A model generated the notes under the pieces. That model had not been told where the DNA came from and made no database searches. It was given only the letters and a program-made list of their open reading frames with translations. Of a stretch of DNA of 64,000 bases, positions 13,841 to 24,600 are shown one piece after another; position 1 is the stretch's first letter, and every line of letters starts with the position of its first letter. This stretch comes from Diprion similis. Its lineage: Eukaryota > Arthropoda > Insecta > Hymenoptera > Diprionidae. The DNA is taken from positions 8,253,501 through 8,317,500 of the forward strand of contig NC_060106.1 in assembly GCF_021155765.1 (NCBI RefSeq), read 5' to 3'. Made by a program: the position numbers and the translations under genes.

Positions 13841-13846
13841 TTTATT
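13841..13846 (-). terminator. Poly(A) signal of Osiris B
   Basis: AATAAA on the minus strand about 200 bases beyond the Osiris B stop codon, a normal 3' UTR length. Confidence 0.55.
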
Positions 13847-14042
13847 TCAAAACTATACAATTTTAACGGTAATCAATTGACATCAAGCGGCATAAAAATG
13901 AATCATCAATATTATTGCATTAGAAAGGTATCGAGTCGATGGCACTTGAGGCTAGAGTGATAGTTCTGTTGTAGCAGTCCACATCTCACACGTTTTCACT
14001 CGGTTGTATTGGCTTACGGTACAGTGTGAAATCAGTAATCCT

Positions 14043-15229
14043 TTAGTCCGTGGCATAGAAAGCGACTGATGAATCGGAGGCCCTGCTTTGAGGATGAACG
14101 CCCAACACGATGAAAGGTTCCTCGAATACAGGGTCATTTTCGTAGAGCTGGTATTCAGTTGTGGTCTCAGCCAGACTCAAATTATCGTGCATCAATTTCC
14201 CAACATCACCGATTACCGTTGGAATTATTGACGGGCTGTTTACTGAGCCTTCCGTAATGCCCAGAGTATTCTTTCCAATACTCTCACTCTGTACTACATG
14301 ACTGCTTTTGATTTCGCCTTTTTTCATCCAATCTTCTGGCACTCGGTAGCCTTCGAAGTGAACATTTTCCACGGATGGTCGATGTTCCAGATGATTAATT
14401 GAATAGACAGGATTCGCGTACTTTGCTTCACGAATTTTATAACCGGGTTCTAAATGGTTTTCACTGTGGTCATGCGAATGATACTTGTGAACATGGTTGA
14501 AGTCATCATAATTGTAACGACGATGTTTTTCCTTACGATTTGGCCCAGATTTATGGAAATGGTCTTTTATCGCATCTCTGATTCGTCCAAGTAGTTTGAA
14601 CGGTCTAAACCGCCATTTTGTCGATTTAAGATCGTATTGGTCACTGTGTCCTGAATAATGCGGATTGTATCCGGAATGGAAAGATCCGTAGTTTCTGTAA
14701 CGATGCTTGTATTTATCATGTGAATCGTAATCGTCCTCAGGATCATAATTATAATGACCATCGCGTATATCGTTATGACTAGAGTAAGGGTCGTGTAGAT
14801 TTTTTTGTCGATAATAATCGTCGTGATCTTCGTCATTTGATTTGTTTTCAAAGAAGTAACTTCTAAGTCCGAGTACAGCCGAAACAAAAAGACTTAGATT
14901 CGAAGAAACAAAACTGAGTATTCCCAATATTGCAATTTTTGATAAAATGATTGGCAGCAGGACCAGGAATTTTACACCTATACCCGCTAAGAGGGGCAGT
15001 AGCACGAAGTTGCTGATCATCAACGTACCTGCAATGCGTATTAGAATGTTAACAATTTTGCAGCGACATGCCCATCGTGGAGGTACAAATGATCATTGAA
15101 CTTACGTTTACCTGAACCGTTTTCATTTGACAATGAGTCAAATTTAAAGTTCTCAAGATGCAATTCCTTACACTCGCCACATTCGGCGCACGCAAGAATG
15201 AGTAGGTAAATTAAAGACAATCGCAACAT
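14043..15229 (-). CDS. Atypical Osiris-like protein B, 2 exons, about 369 aa
   Basis: Exon 1 runs 15106-15229 and exon 2 14043-15028 (acceptor CATTGCAG, phase 1). A donor six bases earlier (ending at 15112) also keeps frame and gives 367 aa. The start is MLRLSLIYLL, which begins a signal peptide (about 1-17); an upstream ATG at 15298 sits at the predicted transcription start and is rejected. After the signal come only about 25 residues, then the long hydrophobic segment (about 43-95) typical of Osiris proteins. The two-cysteine region and DUF1676 core are absent; CAECGEC at the signal boundary holds the only N-terminal cysteines. The remaining 270 residues are hydrophilic and rich in His, Asp, Tyr and Arg, with no clear AQxLAY motif. 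It is divergently arranged with Osiris C. The Osiris assignment rests on the hydrophobic segment, the phase-1 intron before it and the location. An undetected exon cannot be ruled out. Confidence 0.7.
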
Positions 15230-15323
15230 TATTAAATGAAAAACTTTTACATCTTGTTTCTGTGAATCGTACTCTTCAGGGCCACGAACCAAAAGCAACT
15301 AAAGATATTGGAGAAAAAGGATT

Positions 15324-15331
15324 TTTATATA
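15324..15331 (-). promoter_or_regulatory. TATA box of Osiris B
   Basis: TATATAAA on the minus strand, with a TTTAGTTG initiator-like site about 30 bases downstream (near 15300). This yields a 5' UTR of about 70 bases before the chosen ATG at 15229 and argues against the ATG at 15298. Confidence 0.6.
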
Positions 15332-15974
15332 AGGTGATGCCTATAAATCAGATCACTATGCGCGTAATTATGCTCACTGGTAACTGACTGTGACAAATAA
15401 AATTAATGACAGCTTGTAATATCTTCAAAACACTGCTCAGTCAATTACTGGAACATATTTTGGCGGTGCTCTGGAACGTAACGAGTATTGTAGGAAAAGT
15501 GTTCTAGTTACCGTAATGAAATGAATGGTCCTTTATTACACGCTCGTAACATACAACTATTTTTCCTGGAGTAACGGGCCACGTAGAAACAAAATTTTGA
15601 TTCGACATCACCCTTATATCATATTGAAGTTGAAGATCTTTATTCTTAAAAGTTACTGTGATTGGTTTTTCGCATTCAATTCCATAAAAGCAGTTACGAT
15701 TCATTACAGAAGCTACGTTTAGCTTGAAATAAATTATCCGGAAACTTGTTTGAAGTGAGAAACGGTGATGCAGTTTGAGGTTTTCTTGAAAAGAAGTATT
15801 TTACTGGCCTCGATCTATTTTGTACAATTATAACGACGTCAAATTGCATTCATAATAAGATTTTAATCATATACGTGCGTAATAATATTTACAATAAGGT
15901 CCGCTGCTAACGAGATAGCGTGTTAAAAGCACACTTAGACACTACGCGGATGGCTGGTTAAGCATGAAACTTCA
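15332..15974. other. Shared upstream region between divergent Osiris B and C
   Basis: About 640 bases separate the two TATA boxes that point away from each other. The short open frames on either strand (15504-15722) have no recognisable features. The stretch probably holds regulatory sites serving both genes; I cannot name a particular factor site. Confidence 0.4.
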
Positions 15975-15982
15975 TATATAAA
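15975..15982 (+). promoter_or_regulatory. TATA box and initiator of Osiris C
   Basis: TATATAAA followed 32 bases later by TCAGT (16007-16011), the arthropod initiator. The 5' UTR of about 118 bases contains an upstream ATG with a ten-codon frame (16039-16071), which could dampen translation. An acceptor-like TTCTTTTTTTAG just before the start codon could instead mark a small 5' UTR intron. Confidence 0.65.
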
Positions 15983-16125
15983 CTGATCTCTAAAGCTACT
16001 CGTGATTCAGTTTCCGCGAGTCAGCTACACAAGACAAAATGTCTCGTTTTAACTGCGATATCAAGTTTTGAAAGACAAACAAACTGGCCGTTTTCTTTTT
16101 TTAGGAAAGTAAGAACTCAATAATC

Positions 16126-17189
16126 ATGTTCATCTCGCTGTACGTCACTGTTCTCGTATCGATACTTCTTGTTAGCACGGCCAGAGTCACCTACTGCACT
16201 CCTACGCGATCACGTGATACCCTGAGCGATGTCTTCGACCTTAACGGTGTAGAAAAATGGTCTATTAAACTGCTTGAAAACATTAAAAAGTCTAGAGTGT
16301 TACGTTTCAATGACTTTGTCAGTATAGAAACGATCCGTAACCACACGAAAAAACGAACCCGAGGAGATGCAAGATTTTTAGAGAAACTCGAAGACGTCGT
16401 GAACACGAAATCGCTAAACCTAGACCTTGGCCTTGTAGACCTAAAGCTGTTTAGAGATGCTGGTGTATTTAACGTCGACTTAAAACTCAACCCACGAGAC
16501 TCCAGCGGTGAGTATTAAGAAATAATCATTCGATATTTGCTTGATATGAAAGCGCGATTCTAATCACTTCTGCATTACTTCAAATTATCATTTGTTGTTG
16601 ACGGTCATTGACTTCACAATTCCTACACGTTCTTAACAAATTTTGTGTAATAATTTATACGATAATCTGCCATCTCGATAATTTATGTTTTTTCTAAGGC
16701 AAGAAAGAAGATGGAGGTCAAATGATACTCCCACTATTGATTGGATTAAAAACGACGATGATTATTATCGGGGCGGTGTCATTAGTTGGATTACTGACGC
16801 TTAAAGCGTTCATTGTGTCGAAAACCGCAATTTTGATAGCGGTTATCTTGAGTTTGAAAAAGCTCTTTGGCGATCATGAAAAAGTAGCATACGAAGCGGT
16901 TTACGATCATCACGCCGTTGTCCCAGATCACCACCAATACTTTGATCATCATTACGAGCCGGAAATTTTCAACGGCCATCCAGAAATTCCGGATCAAAAA
17001 TTAGTTGGCATCTACAATCAGCTAAACGATGAAAAGCAGATTTTTCAGGGAAGCATGGACGTTCCGAAGTATGAATTTCTAGCACACGAAGCCGACGTGC
17101 TCAAGGGCCAAGACCTCAATGGACTGTTTGACGGTGGTCTAAAAGATTACAAGCTCGAAAGTCATCAGAAAAGGAGAAGTAGAGACTGA
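16126..17189 (+). CDS. Osiris-family protein C, 2 exons (possible third), 290 aa
   Basis: Exons 16126-16507 and 16699-17189 join in phase 1 (donor GTGAGT, acceptor TTTTTTCTAAG). Residues 1-25 form a signal peptide ending near VTYCTP. The middle (26-127) has amphipathic, DUF1676-like stretches but no cysteine pair, unlike A, D, E, G and H. The intron is followed by GKKEDGG and a long hydrophobic segment (about 137-175) ending in LKKLF, a hallmark shared with Osiris D. The tail is His/Asp/Tyr-rich. An exon at 17265-17380 (acceptor TTGCCTTTCAG) has a compatible phase and would replace the last few residues with about 38 more, using a weak donor near 17160 or 17178. A poly(A) signal beyond it supports transcription that far. 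This is the only plus-strand Osiris gene in the window. Confidence 0.88.
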
Positions 17190-17264
17190 TTTGCAAAATT
17201 GAACTAGCGTCCTATCTGTGACTTATAATTATTTTATTACCCCAAAAAATGTCTTGCCTTTCAG

Positions 17265-17380
17265 GCTGGAGTGACACCGGAAAACGAAAACCATTTAGCC
17301 TTGTGATTGGCAGTCCTCATCACGAACCGCCAGTCCTTAGTTATAAAAAAGTTGCAAGAGGGAAGAATTTGCAATCGTAG
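17265..17380 (+). CDS. Possible alternative last exon of Osiris C
   Basis: It follows a pyrimidine-rich acceptor (TTGCCTTTCAG). Read in the frame required by a phase-1 join it stays open for 38 codons to TAG and starts WSDTGKRKPF. Donors that fit (GAAA|GTCATC, AGAA|GTAGAG) are weak, so it may be 3' UTR instead. Confidence 0.3.
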
Positions 17381-17542
17381 ATATAAATTTTCAACCATTC
17401 CGCCAACTCGTTCATCTACATCCAACAGTATAAACCGCGGGGTAAAAAGGAGATTCCGAACACTTAAAAAAAAATATATTTATTCATAATATAACAATAA
17501 TCTTACATATTTGTGATTCATTTATGTGACATGTAAGGTACA

Positions 17543-17548
17543 AATAAA
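17543..17548 (+). terminator. Poly(A) signal of Osiris C
   Basis: AATAAA about 355 bases past the two-exon stop and 165 bases past the possible third-exon stop. Confidence 0.5.
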
Positions 17549-17549
17549 T

Positions 17550-18684
17550 TATATAATAGCAGCATGAATGTGGGTCTCGCGCTGATATCGTTAGAACTCA
17601 ACCACTTTTCGTTGCACTGCATCCTGTTCCACGGAGATCCTAAATGAATGTGTTCAATGTCCCGTTCGTCCTATCGTAAGTCCGTCAGTTTTGTCCTGGT
17701 CAATCGGTATCCATGCTTAGCCAATTGAACAGCATGTAGCTATATGCCGTCCAGCCGACGTCACAGCATCAAATTTAAGTAGTTATCACAGTATTCACCA
17801 AATATTTAATGTTCACCGGCAACGAAATAATAGGCAGCAGTCGCCATCTGTGGTCTGGGGGTTAAACGCGTTGTCTGTTTTTTGGTCGTTCGACCAATAT
17901 TTCTCGATTTCGCCTGGTAGTTTTTCTGCCTTTTCGTATTGTTCGTCGCGTCTGTGTGGTTATCTTGAATTACCAAGGTACTTTGTCTATCAGTCCGTCA
18001 GGGTCGAATAATTCCGTTAAGTTTTGTCTTCTGATGGTCATATCGAATCGTACATACTAATCACGTGATTTTAGTCAATAAATATAATAAAATTCAATAA
18101 ATAATATAAATAAAACTATAACATTAGACAATTATGAACTGGTTTCACCACAGAATCGAGAAAACTGAAATATGTTGTACTAGGTCAGGAAGTTGCTTAG
18201 GATGCAATTAAAATAGTGAGAGAAAATCCGTCTATATAGACGGATGAAACATGAAAGGAGTAAGAGAGCAGAATTCTTAGAAGCAATGTGTCATTTAAAT
18301 ATTACGATTTTCATTTAACTGGGCGGAAATTAGGTACGTCGAGATAACGCATCCACTAATTACAAAATGAAGTTATGGTTCAAACGGTCGTAAAAATGGC
18401 TCAAATAAATCGACAATGATGTGAGTAGTAGTGGTTTAAAACGATTTGAAGCGATTCCAGTTCATAATTCTTATAAGTGGACGTGGCCAATTATCAACCA
18501 AGAATAGTCCAGCCAAGATCTCTATTAGCATTGGATTTAAATTTTTGCAGTTTTCACTACGCAAAGATTAATCCAGGCATCAATTTGTGAACATTCTTGT
18601 TGCAGTGAGCTCTTGAAATTTGAGCTCTTTGCCACAGACCCACTGTAAAACTTCTACAGTAAGTAGAGATTACAGACGATTTTC
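17550..18684. other. Convergent 3' region between Osiris C and D
   Basis: AT-rich DNA downstream of both convergent genes. No open frame of note and no clear minus-strand AATAAA close to the Osiris D stop. I see no gene. Confidence 0.45.
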
Positions 18685-20026
18685 TTAATTTTTATGGGCG
18701 CTGTACGCCAAGTCTTGAGCGTCGCTCACTCCTTCCGAAGGGATGGCCACAGGGGAGACGTCCAAGTTTCTGCCCCATCCGCTCGAGTAGCTATCCCCAT
18801 GGCCATGGTCAGCGCTGTAAGAGTGACTTGAGGAGTGGTGCGGATGTGCGACTACTTCGTAAGTGACGTGCTTCTGCTGGGAGAACAGTTTCTTCAAACC
18901 GATTATGCTAGCAAGAAGCAAAGCGATCTTTGACAGAAGTAAGGCCTTGCCGACTAGCAAGGCGAGACCCTTAAAAGCCAGACCACCGATCAAACCGATC
19001 TTGAGGGCTGCGGCAGCGAGTAGAGGTCCCATGTTGTTCTTTTTCCCACGACCTTGCGACCGAAAAGAGATATAATTTATTCACGTGAACAACAGAGATG
19101 TCGTTTTGCATGAAGCATATTTTTCTTGTGGATAATGTGGCATCCATTCTTCAAGAGAATAGTACGGGTATATAAAATTTAGTATTCGGTCAACGAACTT
19201 ACAGTTAGAGAGCAAGAACAAATTTGGAATATCTTATTATTAATAAAAGAGTAGAGGTAAAGAAGATTTTGTATTCGGTCAACCAGCTTACAGTTGAAGA
19301 GTAGGAACAAATTTGGAATGATTTATTTCATAATGTAAATGACCAAGTTGTCCAGTGCTCACAAGTCGACTGTACTCAATATATCATGTACATGAGAGAT
19401 ATGGCAAAGTTGATGCAACGGTATTAGGCCCTCAAGTATTCCAAAAGCGTGAAATTTCATTTCAAAATGATGCAAGAATCTAACGTTCAAGTCCAAAGAT
19501 TTTAAAGTAATCACTTCAAATACAACTTACCATCCTGAACAGCTTTGTCGGAGTGTTCGATGGATAATCCAAGATTCAATGAACCTGTTTCATCCTCGGA
19601 AGCAGAGACAACCACATCATCCTCTGGGAGTATCCGCCATTTGATACTCCTCGACTTGACAAACGAGTAAATTTTGTTTGTTATCAGATCCAAGACTTCG
19701 GAATCTTCATCGTTGCTTCTGGCAGCGCTAAACATGGCCTCCTCCGTTATCTGGCTCGTCTTTCGAATTTCAATATCGTCAGTCAATTCGATCGAGGCCT
19801 TTTTCAACAGCTTGTTCATGTAGGTAACCAGCTTCAGCATAACGCAGCTGCTCACTTCGTTCTGAGAGCACTTGGCGTTCAGCTTTCGGAGAAGCTCTTC
19901 TTCGTATTTGGCCCTGTCGGTCATGGTCACCGACTGCTGCTGGTGAATCTCGGCCTTCTCTACCTTTTCCACGGGATTGGCCAATGTCATGGCCACCATA
20001 GCCAGAAACACTAAAGCTGCCTTCAT
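18685..20026 (-). CDS. Osiris-family protein D (DUF1676, AQDLAY tail), 2 coding exons, 287 aa
   Basis: Exons 19531-20026 and 18685-19052 join in phase 1 (donor GTAAGT, acceptor TCGCAAG). The signal peptide is residues 1-16 (cleavage after LAN or nearby). The two-cysteine region is C53/C61, followed by helical DUF1676 sequence and a SRSIKWRILP segment with SLNLGLSIE, a pattern typical of the family core. The intron is followed by GRGKKNNMGP and a long Ala/Leu/Gly-rich hydrophobic segment (about 175-215) ending in LKKLF. The tail has HPHHSSSHSYSADHGHGD and the diagnostic AQDLAY near the C terminus. An acceptor TTTTGCAG lies ten bases before the ATG, so a non-coding first exon is expected upstream. 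This is the most canonical member in the window. Its product is expected in secretory or endosomal membranes of cuticle-forming cells. Confidence 0.93.
19172..19327. repeat. Diverged 90-bp direct repeat in the Osiris D intron
   Basis: Two copies with a spacing of 90 bases. TATTCGGTCAAC at 19182 and 19272, CTTACAGTT downstream of each, and GAACAAATTTGGAAT at the end of each are shared. This is a local tandem duplication inside the intron between coding exons 1 and 2. Confidence 0.75.
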
Positions 20027-20389
20027 TTTTACTCTACTGCAAAAGTGAATTACGATTCAAATTCATTTTTCAGTTGCACATTTGATACGTTCTAACCTTA
20101 ATTATTTTCACACTTAATTGACCATGCATGACAATCCTAACAATCGGAATGAATTGAGTCAACGCAAATTGTATACTAATGCCTATTGCTGATGATAACT
20201 CAAATCTATGATACAGTTAGAGAAAGGATTTTGAGTGTTGAATATGTTTTCAATATGGGATAATGGGTTTCCGATTTTTCGAGTAGTGCAGTTTTACGAA
20301 ATCACACCTATCAAAGTCACTTAATCCACAGTCTATTAACATAATCTATCGCACCTTACTGAGAGTCTGTAATCGAAGAAGACATAATG

Positions 20390-20603
20390 TAGGAGAGACT
20401 CGAGCTAGAAATAACAGAGATAGGTTTTTTCAACAGTTACTATTTCTAAACTATGGAAGTTGGTGTCATTGGTGAAGGGAAGGGGGGAGGAAGGTGTTAA
20501 GGTATTTAAACCCCTCAACCCATGGCACCATCTTCCATATAGTTTAGAAACGATAACCGTCGTAACAACCTACCTCTGTCACTTCTAGCCCCAGTCCCCC
20601 CTA
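20390..20603. mobile_element. MITE with ~80-bp terminal inverted repeats in the Osiris D 5' intron
   Basis: The left end TAGGAGAGACTCGAGCTAGA and the reverse complement of the right end, TAGGGGGGACTGGGGCTAGA, match closely. The similarity continues inward for about 80 bases, including TTTCTAAACTAT and TGGTG(T/C)CAT. The element is about 214 bp, non-coding, and its outermost bases are TA on both sides, consistent with a TA-target superfamily such as Tc1/mariner. It lies inside the predicted 5' UTR intron. Confidence 0.75.
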
Positions 20604-21282
20604 GATGATTCAAATGACTGTTCACTTTGAAAAATTACAGTAAATGTATAATTGACAGAATAATCAAGTGGCAGGGATGGATGAAAATTTTTTAAGCTTA
20701 TGAGTTTACTCAGCGGCAATTACTGATTAACACGCGAATTTTACAGTGGAACATGAATGCCTAAGAGAGTGCTCTGATCGACTTCGACGTTGACGTATAT
20801 ATCTTCAGATATGATAGTCCACATAACTCAAACGTGAACAAGGGCTCGACAGCCCCATTCTATACGCTATTTTCAACTAAACCATTTCAACCCATTTTTA
20901 TTCGATGTAGAAAGAAAGAAATGGTACGGATTATACGAAATCGCAATAGCAAATTCATGGAATTCAAGGAATTTCTTTATTTCTGCGTCCATTGAAAATG
21001 ATTTGGAGTATTCTTGTTCTGAATGGCGTACAGAATGGAGCCATTAAGGTCTTGATCCCATCTGAGATACGTGGTCTTTGATATTTGAAGATATATACAT
21101 CACGTCGAAATCGACCAGGGCATCCCCTTAGTCGTGAGAATCACGAAACGATATTCACCGCTTGTCACTTGCCAATGAAAGTTGGCTCTCGAACGATGGG
21201 TTCATTTTGACTTCACTTTGTCACAACAATGGTCCGCACAAATGAATTGATAAAAAAGAGTGTCACTTAAAGTGGTACTAAC

Positions 21283-21416
21283 CTCTATGAATCAACGACA
21301 CGTCTTATGAAACGCTGGACCCACCTCGATAAATGACGACGCTTGCAGTGATAACACTTTTTTAATTTTGAAATCAGCCCCTGCGAGCCGAAGTGCGTGG
21401 TATGTGCAAGAGCTCT
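21283..21416 (-). other. Predicted non-coding first exon of Osiris D
   Basis: A TATA box at 21441-21447 and an initiator TCAGA at 21414-21418 place transcription start near 21416. Two donors follow, GAG|GTTAGT (exon ends 21283) and GAG|GTGGGT (exon ends 21325). The acceptor is ten bases before the Osiris D ATG, so the 5' intron would be about 1.25 kb. The 112-residue open frame across this region is not needed. Confidence 0.5.
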
Positions 21417-21440
21417 GAGCCGCGTATAGGCGAGGCGACC

Positions 21441-21447
21441 TTATATA
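21441..21447 (-). promoter_or_regulatory. TATA box of Osiris D (predicted)
   Basis: TATATAAGG on the minus strand, 31 bases upstream of a TCAGA initiator, in a GC-richer block. It is assigned to Osiris D because a splice acceptor lies directly before that gene's ATG and no TATA occurs near it. Confidence 0.5.
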
Positions 21448-21649
21448 GGTGGATCGTGTTTGATAGATACCACCACATGAGGAGTTTCCCTCCTCCGGCT
21501 TGATGCTGGGTTCCAGAAGCGGAGAAGATGGGATTGGGCTCATCTTAAGGTAAGGGAAGGAAACCAAAGTGGTTCTCGTGCACAAACTGGTTCCCGCGCT
21601 GTTATGATATACCTTGCAGTGGACAGACATTATGGACCCCGACGCGAGC

Positions 21650-24600
21650 CTAGCCTAGCGGGAAAACCGTGTCACAGATGTGGAGCACGCAGGCCTATCA
21701 ACGCACCAACATTGCACTATTCTCTATTCCCGTATATCTTGGGATAACGTTGCCCTCGCCCGGTAGGCGCTTCCCGTCGAGGGCACATGCTGGGAACTTT
21801 ACTCGACGCATCTTTGTTGACGAAGGTCGGGTTCTGACTCTATAACATCAGAAGCCCGCACTCGTTTCTCAGGTTCATGGTTCGTTTATTATTTTTTTAT
21901 CATTCTTCTTGATTTTCGAATGCCAAGGACTTTTTGATATTTTTAACAGTCGTGTTCTCAGTGTGTGTTGCAATTTCTGGTTATTGTGATAAACGTTAAA
22001 CATGTTACGTTGTATGACTTTTTCATACTGAACTATCGTACATTGAACTCAATCAAAATATACTATGCAACGCAATTTTTTATACTCTTTTCTCGTTTTA
22101 GTACCGGTAGAAAATTGCCTGAAATCGGGAAAGAGGTTAGTTTCGTTGTGAGTCTCGTTCTCGTTTTAAACCGTCTACATTTTTCTATGAATTTCATTCT
22201 CGGCTAAGATTCTCATGGTACTTTTTTGGAATTCTCAAACTTTGCTGATATGGCTGCGTGCAAGCAATTGTCCTAATCCAATCCCATGCAAGACTTGGAA
22301 AAAGTGTACTTGGAATTGGACATAGAAATTGCCGTCAAGCGATTTCTGAGCTCTTACAAAAATTCTTGAAAATTTTCCTTAATTTGTGAAAAACTGATTG
22401 CACATTAATATTTCACTAAATCTTTATTATAATGAATCATCTAAACAAAGTTTACAGGAAAAATGTTGATACTTAAATTACAGGCATCGTCTCGTTGTGT
22501 AACCATGAGATTTTATGATGTGTAAACCCAATTCTGATGATAAACGAGCAGATAATTAGTCAACAGATTCACCAGGTTATAAATATGGATGGATTAAGTC
22601 AGACTTGTCGAAACATCGATACGATAAAAAAGATACGAGGAGAAATTTCAGTATCGTAATTCGCATCACATTTTTCTTTTGGTATAACATCCGCATCTCT
22701 AATTATGGAGAGAAAAAATTTTAAGGCAAGCTTTATAATGTAGTTAATTAATTGAAGCCGTTGTGAAAGCCTTCCAAAGATGGCATAGCTTCTTGGCACT
22801 CGACCCGAAACGTTTAAGTCATCGAGACAGTTCATCGCGTCACACTTGACCTTCAGTACATCGTATTTAATGTCCTACTAACGCATGTGACCTATAATTT
22901 GTTAGCTATGGTGCACGATCTCTCGCGGGACACACCTTCAGCAATTTTGTTGGTTCTATGTTGAAGCGTCTATCAAACAGTACAAGACATTTCCAATTGC
23001 CGTTATTTTCACCTCAAGTAGGCTCCCAACTTATTCCGAATTCCAATGTGATGTTGGAGTCGATGTATCGATGATACGTGAGTATGCAATACCGAATACG
23101 AAAACTCCGTAAATGTACAACAACACAAAGAACCATCCCACGTTCGTGTTACTTCGCTACTTCTACTCGGGCGTACAATCAAGGATTTTGTCAAAGATTT
23201 CCGCTCTACAAAACCGGCATTAAAATTAGGTACATTACGATAAACTAAAGCCTGTTATCTAAAGTCTCGGCTACCAGAATATGGGATGTATTTTTCTGTG
23301 AATTCATCGATCCACATAAATTTTCTAGTTCAAAGTCAACCTTATGCGAATCCAGTACGTGGAACGAACTTTTTCTGCCCACTCTTCCTTAACCTACGTT
23401 AAAGATGACGCTTGACATTAACATAGCATACTCTCAAAAACAAGCATCAGTCATGAGTTGTTTATTCATCAATTGTCACGTAAGGAGCTTAAATCGATAT
23501 CTTTCACCCTTCATCATTAAATCATTGAATACTACTGTAATACGAAATATCATTCGGTTTGTTTTAAAAATTAATTGGATGCTATACACCATGAAAAATC
23601 ATCGTTATTCAACTTGCAACGTTGCTAATGACAACATCGTGGGGCTAACGAACGCTGAATCGTTTATCCGGGGCTTATCGAATCTGGAAACACTTTCGGC
23701 TGCTATTTGCGAATTGGCGAAAGTCAATAGTGGCGATCGCGAGTCCCGTTGCCATTCAGCTCTTTTAATCCAAACCTTTTATAAATCGATTCACAAACTA
23801 TATAGAATCCAACATCGTTTCATCATGATTTTTTAATTTCATTGTTTGTTTTTTTATTTTTATTTTTTTTTAGAGTTAAATTAGTTTTTCACCATATCAG
23901 GTATACAATTCACTAATTCACTTACAAATAGAAATCTATGCGGAATAATTATAGTGAACGCATTGGTATGACACAAGCGTTCCAAAATTTTCTCTCAATT
24001 TGTTAGTGCTGGTATTCAAACTTTCAACACACCATGTCGCATTAATCCCAAGAGTTCAAGGCAATGAAGAAAGCTCAAACAATGTCGATCTGAAACTTGG
24101 AAACCACTTAGGTCTTCTGCACTGGTTAAAGGAGAAATATTTATAAATTATATTATGATATTCTTTGATAACAACTTGTTTTTATGATAACAAATAGCAG
24201 CGTCAAACACATCTCGTGAGATTCAGTTACATACGAAAGTGTTCGGCACATCGCATGATCGCTTGTGATTTTTTTTACTCAATAAGTAGTCTCAATAACT
24301 TGATACGGTATAAGGACTAAATCATTGGATCATAGAATGATCGAACAGATCAGAAATCGTCCAACCATTTAGAGCAGTGAGCCGGGAAATGTAATGTGGA
24401 GTTGTAGTTTCTCAAACATATCAATTATGATCCTGGTTAGCATAAAAGATGCTCACCGAGTGAAAGAATTTTTATGAAAACCATCTCCAAATGTTCTGTC
24501 TGAATTATCGATCACAAGACACATGATCTTCCGCTCCAGAATGAGACAGACACTTTACATTGTCAAACTCTGATTCTTATTAACGTAGTTCTGGATACAT

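Noticed and set aside
15230-15298. N-terminal extension of Osiris B from the ATG at 15298
   Set aside because: That ATG sits at the predicted transcription start and would bury the signal peptide; the ATG at 15229 begins it directly.
23405-23836. 143-codon plus-strand open frame
   Set aside because: No signal peptide, motif, splice partner or promoter; composition fits AT-rich chance sequence, though it remains the longest such frame between D and E.
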